Positions 1 to 6,230 of a stretch of DNA of 7,337 nucleotides are shown here, one piece after another. This DNA comes from an uncultured Clostridia bacterium (GTDB lineage: Bacteria; Bacillota; Clostridia; Christensenellales; Aristaeellaceae), in contig CAKUCE010000157.1 of NCBI GenBank assembly GCA_934643535.1, forward strand, positions 1 through 7,337, in the 5' to 3' direction. How positions within the stretch are numbered: the stretch's first letter is position 1; each line of letters opens with the position of its first letter. Position numbers and translations under genes: made by a program. The notes beneath the pieces were generated by a model. It ran no database searches, had not been told where the DNA came from, and was given only the letters and a program-made list of their open reading frames with translations.

Positions 1-2
1 GG

Positions 3-857
3 TTACAGGGTGCCGGTCACGGTCAGGGTGCTGGCGCCGGGCGTGGTGGTCCAGACGCCGGTGGTGGGATCCTGCGTATACGTGGCGGCAGGCACCGTGA
101 CCTTTCCGGCAACGGTGGCAAACTGGCCGGTGGCGGCGTCATAGGTGTAATCCGTTCCGGCCACCCATGCCGTCCCGTTATAGGAAACGGAAATATCCTG
201 AAGAATGGGGCTGAACACGTCCGTGACGACCGCCGCATCCGTCGCTTCGGCGGCCCGATTGCCGTAGTTTTCGATCAGGAACGTGTAGGTGATCTGCCCG
301 TTCTGGGGCACGGACGCGGGCGCAAGGGCCTTATTGATGCTCAGACAGGGATCGCTGGCGGCGTTGATGGTCGCCGTCGCCGTCACGGCGGCAGGCAGGG
401 CTCCGCCGGTGATAGAAGCGTTATTGACGATGGAGGCTTCCAGCGCCCGGGGCGCATAGTCGTTGGTACGGGTCTGATAGACCAGCAGGGCGTTGCCGCC
501 GGCGGGAACGCTGATGCCTGTGACCACCATCGGCGGCCCCGCAGTGACGGTGGGCGCGGCCTGCAGCACGCCGTTCAGGTAATATTTGAGCGTGCCGGTC
601 TTATATTCCAGCGGCGTGACAGTGCCCGCGCCGAAGGCATACGCGCCCAGATCGTCCGTCAGTGTCAGCCCGGTGAAGGCGGACGCACCGCTGTTGACGA
701 TGCTGATCGCATAAGCGACGCAGCTGTCACAGCCATAGGTGCCGGTCACGGCGGTCTTGGTCGCAGTGAGAATATCCACCAGTTCCCCCGTTACGATATT
801 GGAACGGGTAACGGTATTATTATAAGAAAGGGTCGCCTGATTGGTAAAGGTCGCCAT
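3..857 (-). CDS. DUF11-repeat protein without signal peptide
   Basis: This 284-residue protein has two beta-rich DUF11-type domains, at about residues 28-165 and 168-284. The second opens with DPCLSINKALAP and continues with ITYTFLIENYGN, the usual start of a DUF11 repeat. The N-terminus (MATFTNQATLSYNN) is hydrophilic, and I see no signal peptide, transmembrane segment, LPXTG motif or anchor. There are three cysteines, two of them in a CDSC motif (residues 43-46). I chose the ATG at 857-855 because GGGAGG lies 7 bases upstream of it; the open frame continues to 1247, but that extension has no such site and a composition unlike the family. The stop TAA is at 5-3, so the gene is complete at the window edge. 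DUF11 domains usually occur as repeats in surface proteins. The precise function is unknown; a structural role on the spore or cell surface is inference. Confidence 0.85.
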   Translation of the reverse strand: MATFTNQATLSYNNTVTRSNIVTGELVDILTATKTAVTGTYGCDSCVAYAISIVNSGASAFTGLTLTDDLGAYAFGAGTVTPLEYKTGTLKYYLNGVLQAAPTVTAGPPMVVTGISVPAGGNALLVYQTRTNDYAPRALEASIVNNASITGGALPAAVTATATINAASDPCLSINKALAPASVPQNGQITYTFLIENYGNRAAEATDAAVVTDVFSPILQDISVSYNGTAWVAGTDYTYDAATGQFATVAGKVTVPAATYTQDPTTGVWTTTPGASTLTVTGTL

Positions 858-887
858 ATCGATTCCTCCCGAATGGATCGTCCAATG

Positions 888-913
888 GATGAGATGAAAG
901 GATGAGATGAAAG
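888..913. repeat. Perfect 13-bp tandem duplication in the DUF11 gene leader
   Basis: The sequence gatgagatgaaag occurs twice head to tail, at 888-900 and 901-913. It lies between the candidate promoter and the ribosome binding site of the minus-strand DUF11 gene, so it would sit in the 5' untranslated leader. No function is evident. It may be a slippage product that alters leader length. Confidence 0.85.
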
Positions 914-938
914 GAAGGGATGCTTTTTCCCTTCGCTT

Positions 939-966
939 TACTGTATGCGGGAGGCGGGGGAGGGTG
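939..966 (-). promoter_or_regulatory. Possible sigma-K/sigma-E-like promoter of the DUF11 gene
   Basis: On the minus strand GCATACAGTA (948-939) matches the known mother-cell sigma-K -10 pattern gCATAnnnTA, and CATACAGT also fits the sigma-E -10 pattern. CACC (966-963) fits the sigma-K -35 pattern mACm. The AC-to-CATA spacing is 16 bases, close to the usual value. No good sigma-A promoter is visible for this gene. The predicted leader is about 75 bases long. This is pattern matching to Bacillus consensus sequences only, and short patterns of this kind occur by chance. Confidence 0.4.
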
Positions 967-975
967 CGGGGGAGA

Positions 976-995
976 CGAGAGCGAGTTTGCTCTTG
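976..995. other. Small inverted repeat in the divergent intergenic region
   Basis: CGAGAGC (976-982) and GCTCTTG (989-995) can form a 7-bp stem with one G-T pair around a 6-base loop. It lies between the candidate promoters of the DUF11 gene and the phosphatase operon. There is no T-tract, so it is not a terminator. It could be an operator half-site pair or a chance hairpin. Confidence 0.35.
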
Positions 996-1002
996 CGGAC
1001 GC

Positions 1003-1030
1003 TTGCACACGCTGAAAATTGTGATATAGT
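1003..1030 (+). promoter_or_regulatory. Sigma-A-type promoter of the phosphatase operon
   Basis: TTGCAC (1003-1008) and TATAGT (1025-1030) are separated by 16 bases, and TGA directly before the -10 makes it an extended -10. Transcription would start near 1037, giving a leader of about 33 bases before the ATG at 1070. AAGGGG (1056-1061) lies 8 bases upstream of that ATG. Confidence 0.65.
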
Positions 1031-1069
1031 GGTGGAAGGATTCGAACACAGGCGAAAGGGGAACGAAAG

Positions 1070-1798
1070 ATGAAGATCCTTCTGATCCGGCACGGAGACC
1101 CGGACTATGAGCACGATACCCTGACGGAGCAGGGCTGGCGGGAAGCGGAACTGCTGGCTCAGCGGATGAAGACCATTCCCGTGGACGGATTTTACCTTTC
1201 CCCGCTTGGCCGGGCGCAGGCCACGGCCAGCGTGACGCTGAAAGCACTGGGCCGCACCGGTGAAACGCTGCCGTGGCTGCGGGAGTTTCACGGCAGCATC
1301 GAGGAGCCCTTTACCGGCCAGCGCCGCTGCCCGTGGAATATGCTGCCGCAGTACTGGACGAATCAGGAAACGCTGCTGGATCCCGTTCGCTGGCGGGAAG
1401 ACGGAATCCTCCGCACCGGCGACGTGGAGGAGGTCTTCGAGGAGACCGCCGCCGGGGTGGACGGGCTGCTGGACCGGTATGGGCTGAAGCGGCAGGGAAA
1501 TCTCTACGTGGGGGAAAATCAGCCGAAGACCATCGCACTGTTCTGCCATTTCGGGATCAGCATGGCGATTCTGTCCCATCTGATGCTGATCTCTCCGGCG
1601 GTGCTGTGGCACGCCGTGTTCCTGCCGACCACTTCCATCACCACGCTGGTGACGGAAGAACGGGTGCCGGGGAAAATGTTCTTCCGCTGCAGCGGCATGG
1701 GCGACGCTTCCCATCTGGAAGGGCAGGACAGGCCGCTGGGCCGTTCGGGGCTGTTTAACGAATGTTATGGCTGCGGGGAAGAAAAGCCCGCACGATGA
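1070..1798 (+). CDS. Histidine phosphatase family protein (phosphoglycerate mutase-like)
   Basis: This 242-residue protein is probably cytoplasmic. It opens with the family signature LLIRHGD, with Arg7 and the phosphate-accepting His8. SPLGRAQATA (44-53) supplies the second phosphate-pocket arginine, Arg48. Glu72 in WLREF is the likely proton donor, and His160 in FCHFG is the second catalytic histidine. All core residues of the superfamily are therefore present. The extra segment at about 75-150 and the long C-terminus distinguish it from cofactor-dependent phosphoglycerate mutase itself, so it is better called a broad phosphatase of unknown substrate. The start is supported by the site AAGGGG 8 bases upstream. 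It is the first gene after the promoter at 1003-1030 and is followed, after 70 bases, by an HD-domain hydrolase on the same strand. Confidence 0.88.
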   Translation: MKILLIRHGDPDYEHDTLTEQGWREAELLAQRMKTIPVDGFYLSPLGRAQATASVTLKALGRTGETLPWLREFHGSIEEPFTGQRRCPWNMLPQYWTNQETLLDPVRWREDGILRTGDVEEVFEETAAGVDGLLDRYGLKRQGNLYVGENQPKTIALFCHFGISMAILSHLMLISPAVLWHAVFLPTTSITTLVTEERVPGKMFFRCSGMGDASHLEGQDRPLGRSGLFNECYGCGEEKPAR

Positions 1799-1816
1799 AC
1801 GCCTTCTGCATCACCG

Positions 1817-1833
1817 CGTCCGCGGAACGGACG
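1817..1833. other. Short GC-rich hairpin between the phosphatase and HD genes
   Basis: CGTCCG (1817-1822) pairs with CGGACG (1828-1833) around a 5-base loop. A second CGGACG follows at 1832-1837 and offers an alternative pairing. No run of T follows, so it does not look like a terminator. It may affect mRNA stability or be incidental. Confidence 0.3.
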
Positions 1834-1868
1834 GACGTTGATTCACTTTATCGTTGGGAGGAAAAAGC

Positions 1869-2468
1869 ATGTTTCCTGAACCGAAATACGCCGACGCAGA
1901 GCTGGAGCTGGCCGGACGGATGAACCCTGGCCCCTGGACGGCGCATTCCCGCCACGTGGCGGAGGCGGCGCAGCGCATCGCCGGGGCCTGTGGGGAGCTG
2001 GATCAGGAGAAAGCTTATGTCTGCGGCCTTCTGCACGATATTGGCCGCAGAAACGGCGTCAGCGCCCTGCGGCATGCCGTGGACGGCTATGATTATCTGA
2101 TGGGCAGGGGCTGGGACGAACCGGCCCGCATCTGCCTGACCCATTCCTTTCCCATCCGGGATGTGGAGGCGGACATCGGCCGGAAGGATATTACGCCGGA
2201 GCAGTATGCTTTCCTGCGGGATTATCTGGCCGGGACGGAGTACGACGACTACGACCGGCTGATTATCCTCTGCGATTCGCTGGCCACCGCCGAGGGCTTC
2301 TGCATTCTGGAAAAGCGATGGGTGGACACCACCCGGCGCTATGGTGTGTTTCCCTTTACGGTGGAGCGCTGGAACCGGACTTCCGAGATCAAGGCGTATT
2401 TCGAGCAGAAAACCGGCCGTTCGATCTATGAGCTGCTGCCGGGGATCGAACGCTGCATTTACCAATGA
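1869..2468 (+). CDS. HD-domain phosphohydrolase
   Basis: This 199-residue soluble protein has the metal-binding residues of the HD superfamily: His29 in HSRHV, the His56-Asp57 pair in GLLHDIGR, and Asp136 in LCDSLA. His69 and His92 are further candidate ligands. Such enzymes hydrolyse phosphoester or nucleotide bonds; this one has no attached RelA/SpoT, GAF or receiver domain that would suggest a signalling substrate. I chose the ATG at 1869 because GGGAGG (1856-1861) lies 7 bases before it. The upstream TTG at 1854 in the same frame overlaps that site. The gene probably belongs to one transcript with the phosphatase before it and the acetyltransferase after it (33 bases downstream). The substrate is unknown. 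Confidence 0.85.
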   Translation: MFPEPKYADAELELAGRMNPGPWTAHSRHVAEAAQRIAGACGELDQEKAYVCGLLHDIGRRNGVSALRHAVDGYDYLMGRGWDEPARICLTHSFPIRDVEADIGRKDITPEQYAFLRDYLAGTEYDDYDRLIILCDSLATAEGFCILEKRWVDTTRRYGVFPFTVERWNRTSEIKAYFEQKTGRSIYELLPGIERCIYQ

Positions 2469-2501
2469 AACATGGAACGCTGAGAACGGAAGGAGAAAAC
2501 G

Positions 2502-3029
2502 ATGATCCACATTGAAACGATCGACCGGGAACACCGGCAGGATCTTCTTCTGCCCAACGAGCCTTTCGCCCTGACCGGCAGAATGGCGCTCTCCTATACG
2601 GACGGGCAGTGGCGCTATGAGGTACGCCCCTTTCCGCCGGAGCAGGTCGGAGAGATGTGTTTTCCAGACGAAGGCTACGACTTCGACGCCATGGAGGACA
2701 GCGTTTTTCTGGGAGCTTACGACGGGGAAAAATGCGTCGGGCTGGCGGTGCTGCAGCCGGGATGCTTCAAGTACATGTATCTGTACGATCTGAAGGTCTG
2801 CCGCGCATACCGGGGCCGGAAAATCGCCTCGCTGCTGATGGATGAGGCCCGAAAGCTCGCCCTTGAAAAAGGCTTTCGGGGCCTTTACACGCAGGGGCAG
2901 GATAACAACGCAGGGGCCTGCCTGTTCTACCTGCATTACGGCTTTCGGATCGGCGGGCTGGATACCGAGGTTTACAAGGGCACCCGGCAGGAAGGAAAGG
3001 CGGATATTTTCTTTTATCTTGACTGTTGA
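2502..3029 (+). CDS. GNAT acetyltransferase, streptothricin acetyltransferase-like
   Basis: This 175-residue enzyme of the GNAT fold would transfer an acetyl group from acetyl-CoA to an amine. From memory its layout follows the streptothricin acetyltransferase group (SatA/YyaR, Sat4): a PNEPF-type motif near residue 18, then YLYDLKVCRAYRGRKIA (93-109), TQGQDNNAGACLFYLHYGF (130-148) and a final KADIFFYLDC. The first of these is the acetyl-CoA binding motif A and the second is motif B. Motif A is odd, because the usual RGxGIG reads RGRKIA (104-109), with Lys107 in place of the central glycine. Full length is normal for the family. AAGGAG (2490-2495) lies 6 bases before the ATG. It sits within the phosphatase-HD-GNAT run. 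Streptothricin resistance is a possibility, not shown; many relatives have other or unknown amine substrates. Confidence 0.8.
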   Translation: MIHIETIDREHRQDLLLPNEPFALTGRMALSYTDGQWRYEVRPFPPEQVGEMCFPDEGYDFDAMEDSVFLGAYDGEKCVGLAVLQPGCFKYMYLYDLKVCRAYRGRKIASLLMDEARKLALEKGFRGLYTQGQDNNAGACLFYLHYGFRIGGLDTEVYKGTRQEGKADIFFYLDC

Positions 3030-3064
3030 TTTTCGCACGGCTCGCGTTCGGAGGCGCATGGATC

Positions 3065-3952
3065 ATGGAGCTTGTCAGCAACTATATGCATAACGATCTT
3101 CTGCGGCAGGAGCTCAACGCCCTGACCCGCCGGACCTTTGGCTTTGATTTTGAAGACTGGGTGCGCGGCGGCTTCTGTGGGGAAGATTATCTCCCTTACT
3201 CGTTTCGGGAGGAGGGACGGGTCGTGGCCAACGTATCCGTGAACCGGATGATCTTCGTCCAAAATGGCGTAGAAAAGCGCTATTTCCAGTTGGGCACCGT
3301 CATGACGGAGGAAACGTACCGGCGGCGGGGACTGGCGAGGAGATTGGTGGAACAGGTGCTGCGTTCCTATGAGCGGGCCGGGGACGGCGTGTATCTGTTC
3401 GGCAATATGGACGCGCTGGACTTTTACCGCAAGCTGGGCTTTCACGAGCTTTTGCAGTATGCGTATACGCTCAGACCCGGCACCGTCCAGGCGGAGGGCC
3501 GGCCCTTCCGTCCGGTAAAAGAAGAGTTTTCTGCGCTGTGGGAGCGGTACGTGCGCGCCGTGCGGAACGGCGCGTGCTTTTCCTCGCTGGAACAGAAAAA
3601 TCGTTACGGTTTACAGATGTTCTATACGGCGGGAGGGGACAACGTCTGGTATTCGGACGATCTGGACTGCTTCGCCGTGCTGGAAGAAGAAAAGAAGGAG
3701 AAAGAAGAAAGTCTGCTGACGCTGGTCGGCGTTGCAGGTGAACGAAAGGTTCCCCTTGGGGCGGTGCTGGCCCGGCTGGAGCTGCGCGGGCGGCCCGTCC
3801 GGCTGGGCTTTTCGCCCCTTGCAGAGGACGCGCCCCTGTTTGAAAATGTGCCTTTTGACGGCGGGGAGGACTACCGGCTGTTTTACCGGGGCGCGGAGCT
3901 GGAAAGCATCCCGCGGGAACGGCTGTATTTCCCGCTGCTGTCCCACGCCTGA
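3065..3952 (+). CDS. GNAT acetyltransferase with C-terminal extension domain
   Basis: This protein has 295 residues. The N-terminal half is a GNAT domain, with motif A in TEETYRRRGLARRLVEQVL (81-99, key residues Arg86 to Ala91) and motif B in LFGNMDALDFYRKLGF (111-126). Residues 140-295 form a second domain with no recognisable catalytic motif, and the protein ends in YFPLLSHA. I recall similar two-part GNAT proteins of about 300 residues ending in LSHA from Clostridia, so it appears complete. A charged run of Glu and Lys at 207-215 is probably a surface loop. The ATG at 3065 has GGAGG (3050-3054) 10 bases upstream. An in-frame TTG at 3026 overlaps the stop codon of the previous gene and has no binding site of its own. 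The substrate is unknown. It is the last gene before a new promoter. Confidence 0.82.
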   Translation: MELVSNYMHNDLLRQELNALTRRTFGFDFEDWVRGGFCGEDYLPYSFREEGRVVANVSVNRMIFVQNGVEKRYFQLGTVMTEETYRRRGLARRLVEQVLRSYERAGDGVYLFGNMDALDFYRKLGFHELLQYAYTLRPGTVQAEGRPFRPVKEEFSALWERYVRAVRNGACFSSLEQKNRYGLQMFYTAGGDNVWYSDDLDCFAVLEEEKKEKEESLLTLVGVAGERKVPLGAVLARLELRGRPVRLGFSPLAEDAPLFENVPFDGGEDYRLFYRGAELESIPRERLYFPLLSHA

Positions 3953-3969
3953 AAGGGACGAAAAGCGGA

Positions 3970-3999
3970 TTGACGTTGACTTTGCGGACGGTCTATAAT
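3970..3999 (+). promoter_or_regulatory. Strong sigma-A promoter of the Eis-like operon
   Basis: TTGACG (3970-3975) and a perfect TATAAT (3994-3999) are separated by 18 bases. A second TTGAC follows at 3976-3980, only 12 bases from the -10 and thus too close to serve it. Transcription would start near 4006. This excludes, or nearly excludes, the TTG at 3970 and the GTG at 4015 as translation starts of the next gene. No terminator separates it from the preceding gene, so read-through is possible. Confidence 0.8.
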
Positions 4000-4035
4000 G
4001 GGCGGGAGCAAAGGGTGAAGGAGAACGAAGGAAGC

Positions 4036-5250
4036 ATGGGGAACGCCATTAAACCCAATTATCAGATGCGCCATCTGACCACCGGGGATCTGGAACAGTA
4101 TAATCAACTGCTGCGCTACGCCTTTCAGGTGACGGAACAGGAGCTGGCGGAAACGGGCTGGCGGGATGACGAGATCAAGCAGTCGAAATTTCCGGTGCTG
4201 GAACGGGCCGATGTGCTGGGCTGCTTTGACGGCGGCAATCTGATCTCTCAGATTGCCGTGTATCCGCTGGAAATGAATATCTACGGGCAAACCTATTCCA
4301 TCGGCTTCGTGACCAGCGTGTGTACCTATCCCGAATACACGGGCCACGGCATCATGAAGCGGCTGATGCACCTGAGCCTGGAAGACATGCGGATGAGGGG
4401 ACAGTCCTTCGCAATGCTGTTTCCCTATTCCATTCCGCTGTACCGGCGGTTTGGCTATGAGATCATCTCCAATAAAATTTCCTACACGGTCAAGGACCGG
4501 CAGATCCCTTCCAAGGCGATGGCTCCCGGCTATGTGCGCAGGGTCGGCTGGCAGAGCCGGGACCTGATGGAGCTGCATACCCGCTTTGCGGCGGCCACCC
4601 ACGGCTGTCTGTACCGCAACAGTCTGGCGTGGGAGGAATACTGGCGCTGGGACGAGGACGATACCTTCGTGGCCGTCTACTACAACGTGGAGGGCGAGCC
4701 GAACGGCTACATGGTGTACCTGATCAAGGACGACGTCATGCACGTAAAGGAAATGATCTACCTGAACCGTGAGGCTTATGAGGGCCTGTGGGAGTATATC
4801 CGCGCTCATGATTCCATGATCGACGAGGTGCGGGGAAATTCCTATTTCAGCGACCCGATCGCCTTTGAAATGGACGACGGCGACATCCGGGAAGTGATCC
4901 GTCCCTACATTATGGGCCGGATCGTGGATGTGGAGAGGTTTCTGGAAAACTATGCCTGCGATCCCAACGAAAGCGGCGTGCGCTTTGCCTTTGAGATCGA
5001 GGATGAATTTCTGGACTGGAACAACCGGACCGTGACGGCGGAATTCCGGCGGGGCCGGTGCTGCCTGACGGAAGAAACGCCCGATTACCGGCTGAAGCTG
5101 TCGATCGCTACGCTGACGACGCTGCTGGTGGGTTATAAATCCGCCCTGAAGCTGTACCGCATGGGCCGCATCGAGGCCGAGACGGACGCGGTGCTTCGGC
5201 TGGACAAGGCGATTCTGCACGAAGCGCCCTATATTTCCGACTATATTTGA
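4036..5250 (+). CDS. Eis-like GNAT acetyltransferase
   Basis: This 404-residue protein matches the Eis family in size and layout: an N-terminal GNAT domain (about 10-150), a central GNAT-like domain (about 160-290) and a C-terminal sterol-carrier-protein-like domain (about 295-404). Motif A is in VCTYPEYTGHGIMKRLM (95-111). LYRRFGYE (135-142) aligns with the segment carrying the general acid Tyr126 in mycobacterial Eis, making Tyr136 the candidate here. In Eis the C-terminal carboxylate takes part in catalysis; here the last residue is Ile404. Known Eis enzymes acetylate several amines of aminoglycosides, but substrates of Firmicute relatives are mostly unknown. I chose the ATG at 4036, with AAGGA 3 bases and AAGGAG (4018-4023) 12 bases upstream. 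A GTG at 4015 has a better placed GGGAG, but that site overlaps the predicted transcription start. The next gene follows after 18 bases. Confidence 0.85.
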   Translation: MGNAIKPNYQMRHLTTGDLEQYNQLLRYAFQVTEQELAETGWRDDEIKQSKFPVLERADVLGCFDGGNLISQIAVYPLEMNIYGQTYSIGFVTSVCTYPEYTGHGIMKRLMHLSLEDMRMRGQSFAMLFPYSIPLYRRFGYEIISNKISYTVKDRQIPSKAMAPGYVRRVGWQSRDLMELHTRFAAATHGCLYRNSLAWEEYWRWDEDDTFVAVYYNVEGEPNGYMVYLIKDDVMHVKEMIYLNREAYEGLWEYIRAHDSMIDEVRGNSYFSDPIAFEMDDGDIREVIRPYIMGRIVDVERFLENYACDPNESGVRFAFEIEDEFLDWNNRTVTAEFRRGRCCLTEETPDYRLKLSIATLTTLLVGYKSALKLYRMGRIEAETDAVLRLDKAILHEAPYISDYI

Positions 5251-5268
5251 TGGAAACGGAGAAAAACG

Positions 5269-6213
5269 ATGGCTTCCAGCAGGGAATATCTGGATTTTGT
5301 TTTGGAGCAGCTCTCCGGACTGGAGGAGATCGGCTTCCGACCCATGATGGGGGAGTATATGCTGTATTATCAGGGAAAGCTGGCGGGCGGCGTCTATGAC
5401 GACCGGCTGCTGGTCAAGCCGGTTCCGTCCGCCGTGGCCTATGTGGGAGAGCCGGTATATGAGCTGCCCTATGAGGGCGCGAGACCCATGCTGCTGATTG
5501 AAAACATGGACGACCGGGTCTGGCTGACAGGGCTGTTCCGCACCATGGCGGACGAGTTGCCGGGACCGAAAAAGAAAGGAAGGCAGGCCATGAATGAGAC
5601 GAATGAGAAGCTGCTGGGCTGGGCTGTAGAACTGCAGGCACTGGCGCAGGCGGGGCTTCACTATGGCAGGGACCCTTTTGACCGGGAACGCTATGAGCGA
5701 ATTCGGAACCTTGCAGCGGAAATGCTGGCCTTTCAGACCGAGCTTCCGCCGGAAAAGGTCAGGGAGTTTTTCTGCAGCGAAACGGGCTATCAAACGCCAA
5801 AGCTGGACACCCGCGCCGCCGTTTTTCGGGACGGCAGGATCCTGCTGGTTCGGGAAAACGACGGTCTGTGGTCGCTGCCCGGCGGCTGGGTGGATGTGGA
5901 TCTGTCCGTGGGGGAAAGCGCGGTGAAGGAGGTCCGGGAGGAAGCCGGACTGGAGGTGGAGGTGGAACGGGTGATCGCCGTGCAGGATCGGGAAAAGCAC
6001 AATCAGCCCCGCTATGCCTGGAAAATCTGCAAGGTGTTCGTCCTCTGCCGCCTGCTGGGCGGAGCGTTTCAGCCCAATTCGGAAACCACGGCAAGCGGCT
6101 GGTTCACGCTGGATCAGCTTCCGCCGCTGGCGGAGGCCAAGAATACGCGGGAACAGCTTGAAATGTGCTTTGAGGCCGCTGCGTCGGAACACTGGAACAC
6201 CCGAATGGATTGA
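5269..6213 (+). CDS. TfoX N-terminal domain fused to a CDP-chase-type Nudix hydrolase
   Basis: This 314-residue protein joins two units. Residues 1-105 are a TfoX N-terminal domain, marked by RPMMGEYMLYYQGK (24-37), GGVYDDRLLVKP (40-51) and YELPYEG (64-70). Residues 108-314 are a complete Nudix protein: a helical N-terminal domain (about 111-170) and a Nudix fold from about 180. The Nudix box runs from Gly206 to Leu228 with KEVREEAGL (220-228), keeping the metal-binding glutamates 221, 224 and 225. The canonical first glutamate of the box is Leu212 and the usual arginine is Lys220. From memory, the helical domain plus Nudix layout is that of CDP-choline pyrophosphatase (CDP-chase) relatives, so a nucleotide-linked substrate is likely. 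The start has GGAG 7 bases upstream. Met108 has its own ribosome binding site, so the Nudix part may also be made separately. TfoX here need not mean competence control. Confidence 0.85.
   Translation: MASSREYLDFVLEQLSGLEEIGFRPMMGEYMLYYQGKLAGGVYDDRLLVKPVPSAVAYVGEPVYELPYEGARPMLLIENMDDRVWLTGLFRTMADELPGPKKKGRQAMNETNEKLLGWAVELQALAQAGLHYGRDPFDRERYERIRNLAAEMLAFQTELPPEKVREFFCSETGYQTPKLDTRAAVFRDGRILLVRENDGLWSLPGGWVDVDLSVGESAVKEVREEAGLEVEVERVIAVQDREKHNQPRYAWKICKVFVLCRLLGGAFQPNSETTASGWFTLDQLPPLAEAKNTREQLEMCFEAAASEHWNTRMD
5575..5592 (+). promoter_or_regulatory. Internal ribosome binding site and ATG inside the TfoX-Nudix gene
   Basis: AAAGGAAGG (5575-5583) lies 6 bases before an in-frame ATG at 5590, which is codon 108. 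It falls exactly at the domain boundary and where a stand-alone Nudix gene would begin. It could yield a 207-residue Nudix protein beside the fused one, or be a relic of two once-separate genes. Confidence 0.6.
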
Positions 6214-6230
6214 CGAAAGGAGAAGACCCC

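Noticed and set aside
1038..1047. GTTCGAATCC on the minus strand, like a tRNA T-loop, followed by TTCCACCA
   Set aside because: Only 10 bases follow the loop up to CCA, too few for a T stem plus acceptor arm, and the rest of a tRNA is absent. It may be chance or a very degraded remnant.
858..1247. Extension of the DUF11 frame upstream to 1247
   Set aside because: It would overlap the opposing phosphatase gene and the intergenic promoters, and the ribosome binding site fixes the start at 857.
1817..1837. GC-rich hairpin as a terminator between the phosphatase and HD genes
   Set aside because: No T-tract follows and the stem is only 6 bp.
1848..3059. A 403-codon open frame on the minus strand opposite the HD and SatA-like genes
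   Set aside because: It is antisense to two recognisable genes, shows no motif and has shadow-like composition.
3026..3064. TTG start at 3026 for the two-domain GNAT, overlapping the previous stop codon
   Set aside because: It has no ribosome binding site at a workable distance, whereas GGAGG precedes the ATG at 3065.
3883..6192. A 769-codon open frame on the minus strand across the Eis-like and TfoX-Nudix genes
   Set aside because: It mirrors two clear genes on the other strand, has biased composition rich in His, Gln, Pro and Arg, and shows no domain. GC-rich coding DNA often leaves antisense frames open.
6210..6230. TTG start at 6210 for the VOC-GNAT gene
   Set aside because: The ribosome binding site lies downstream of it and fits the GTG/ATG pair at 6231-6236.
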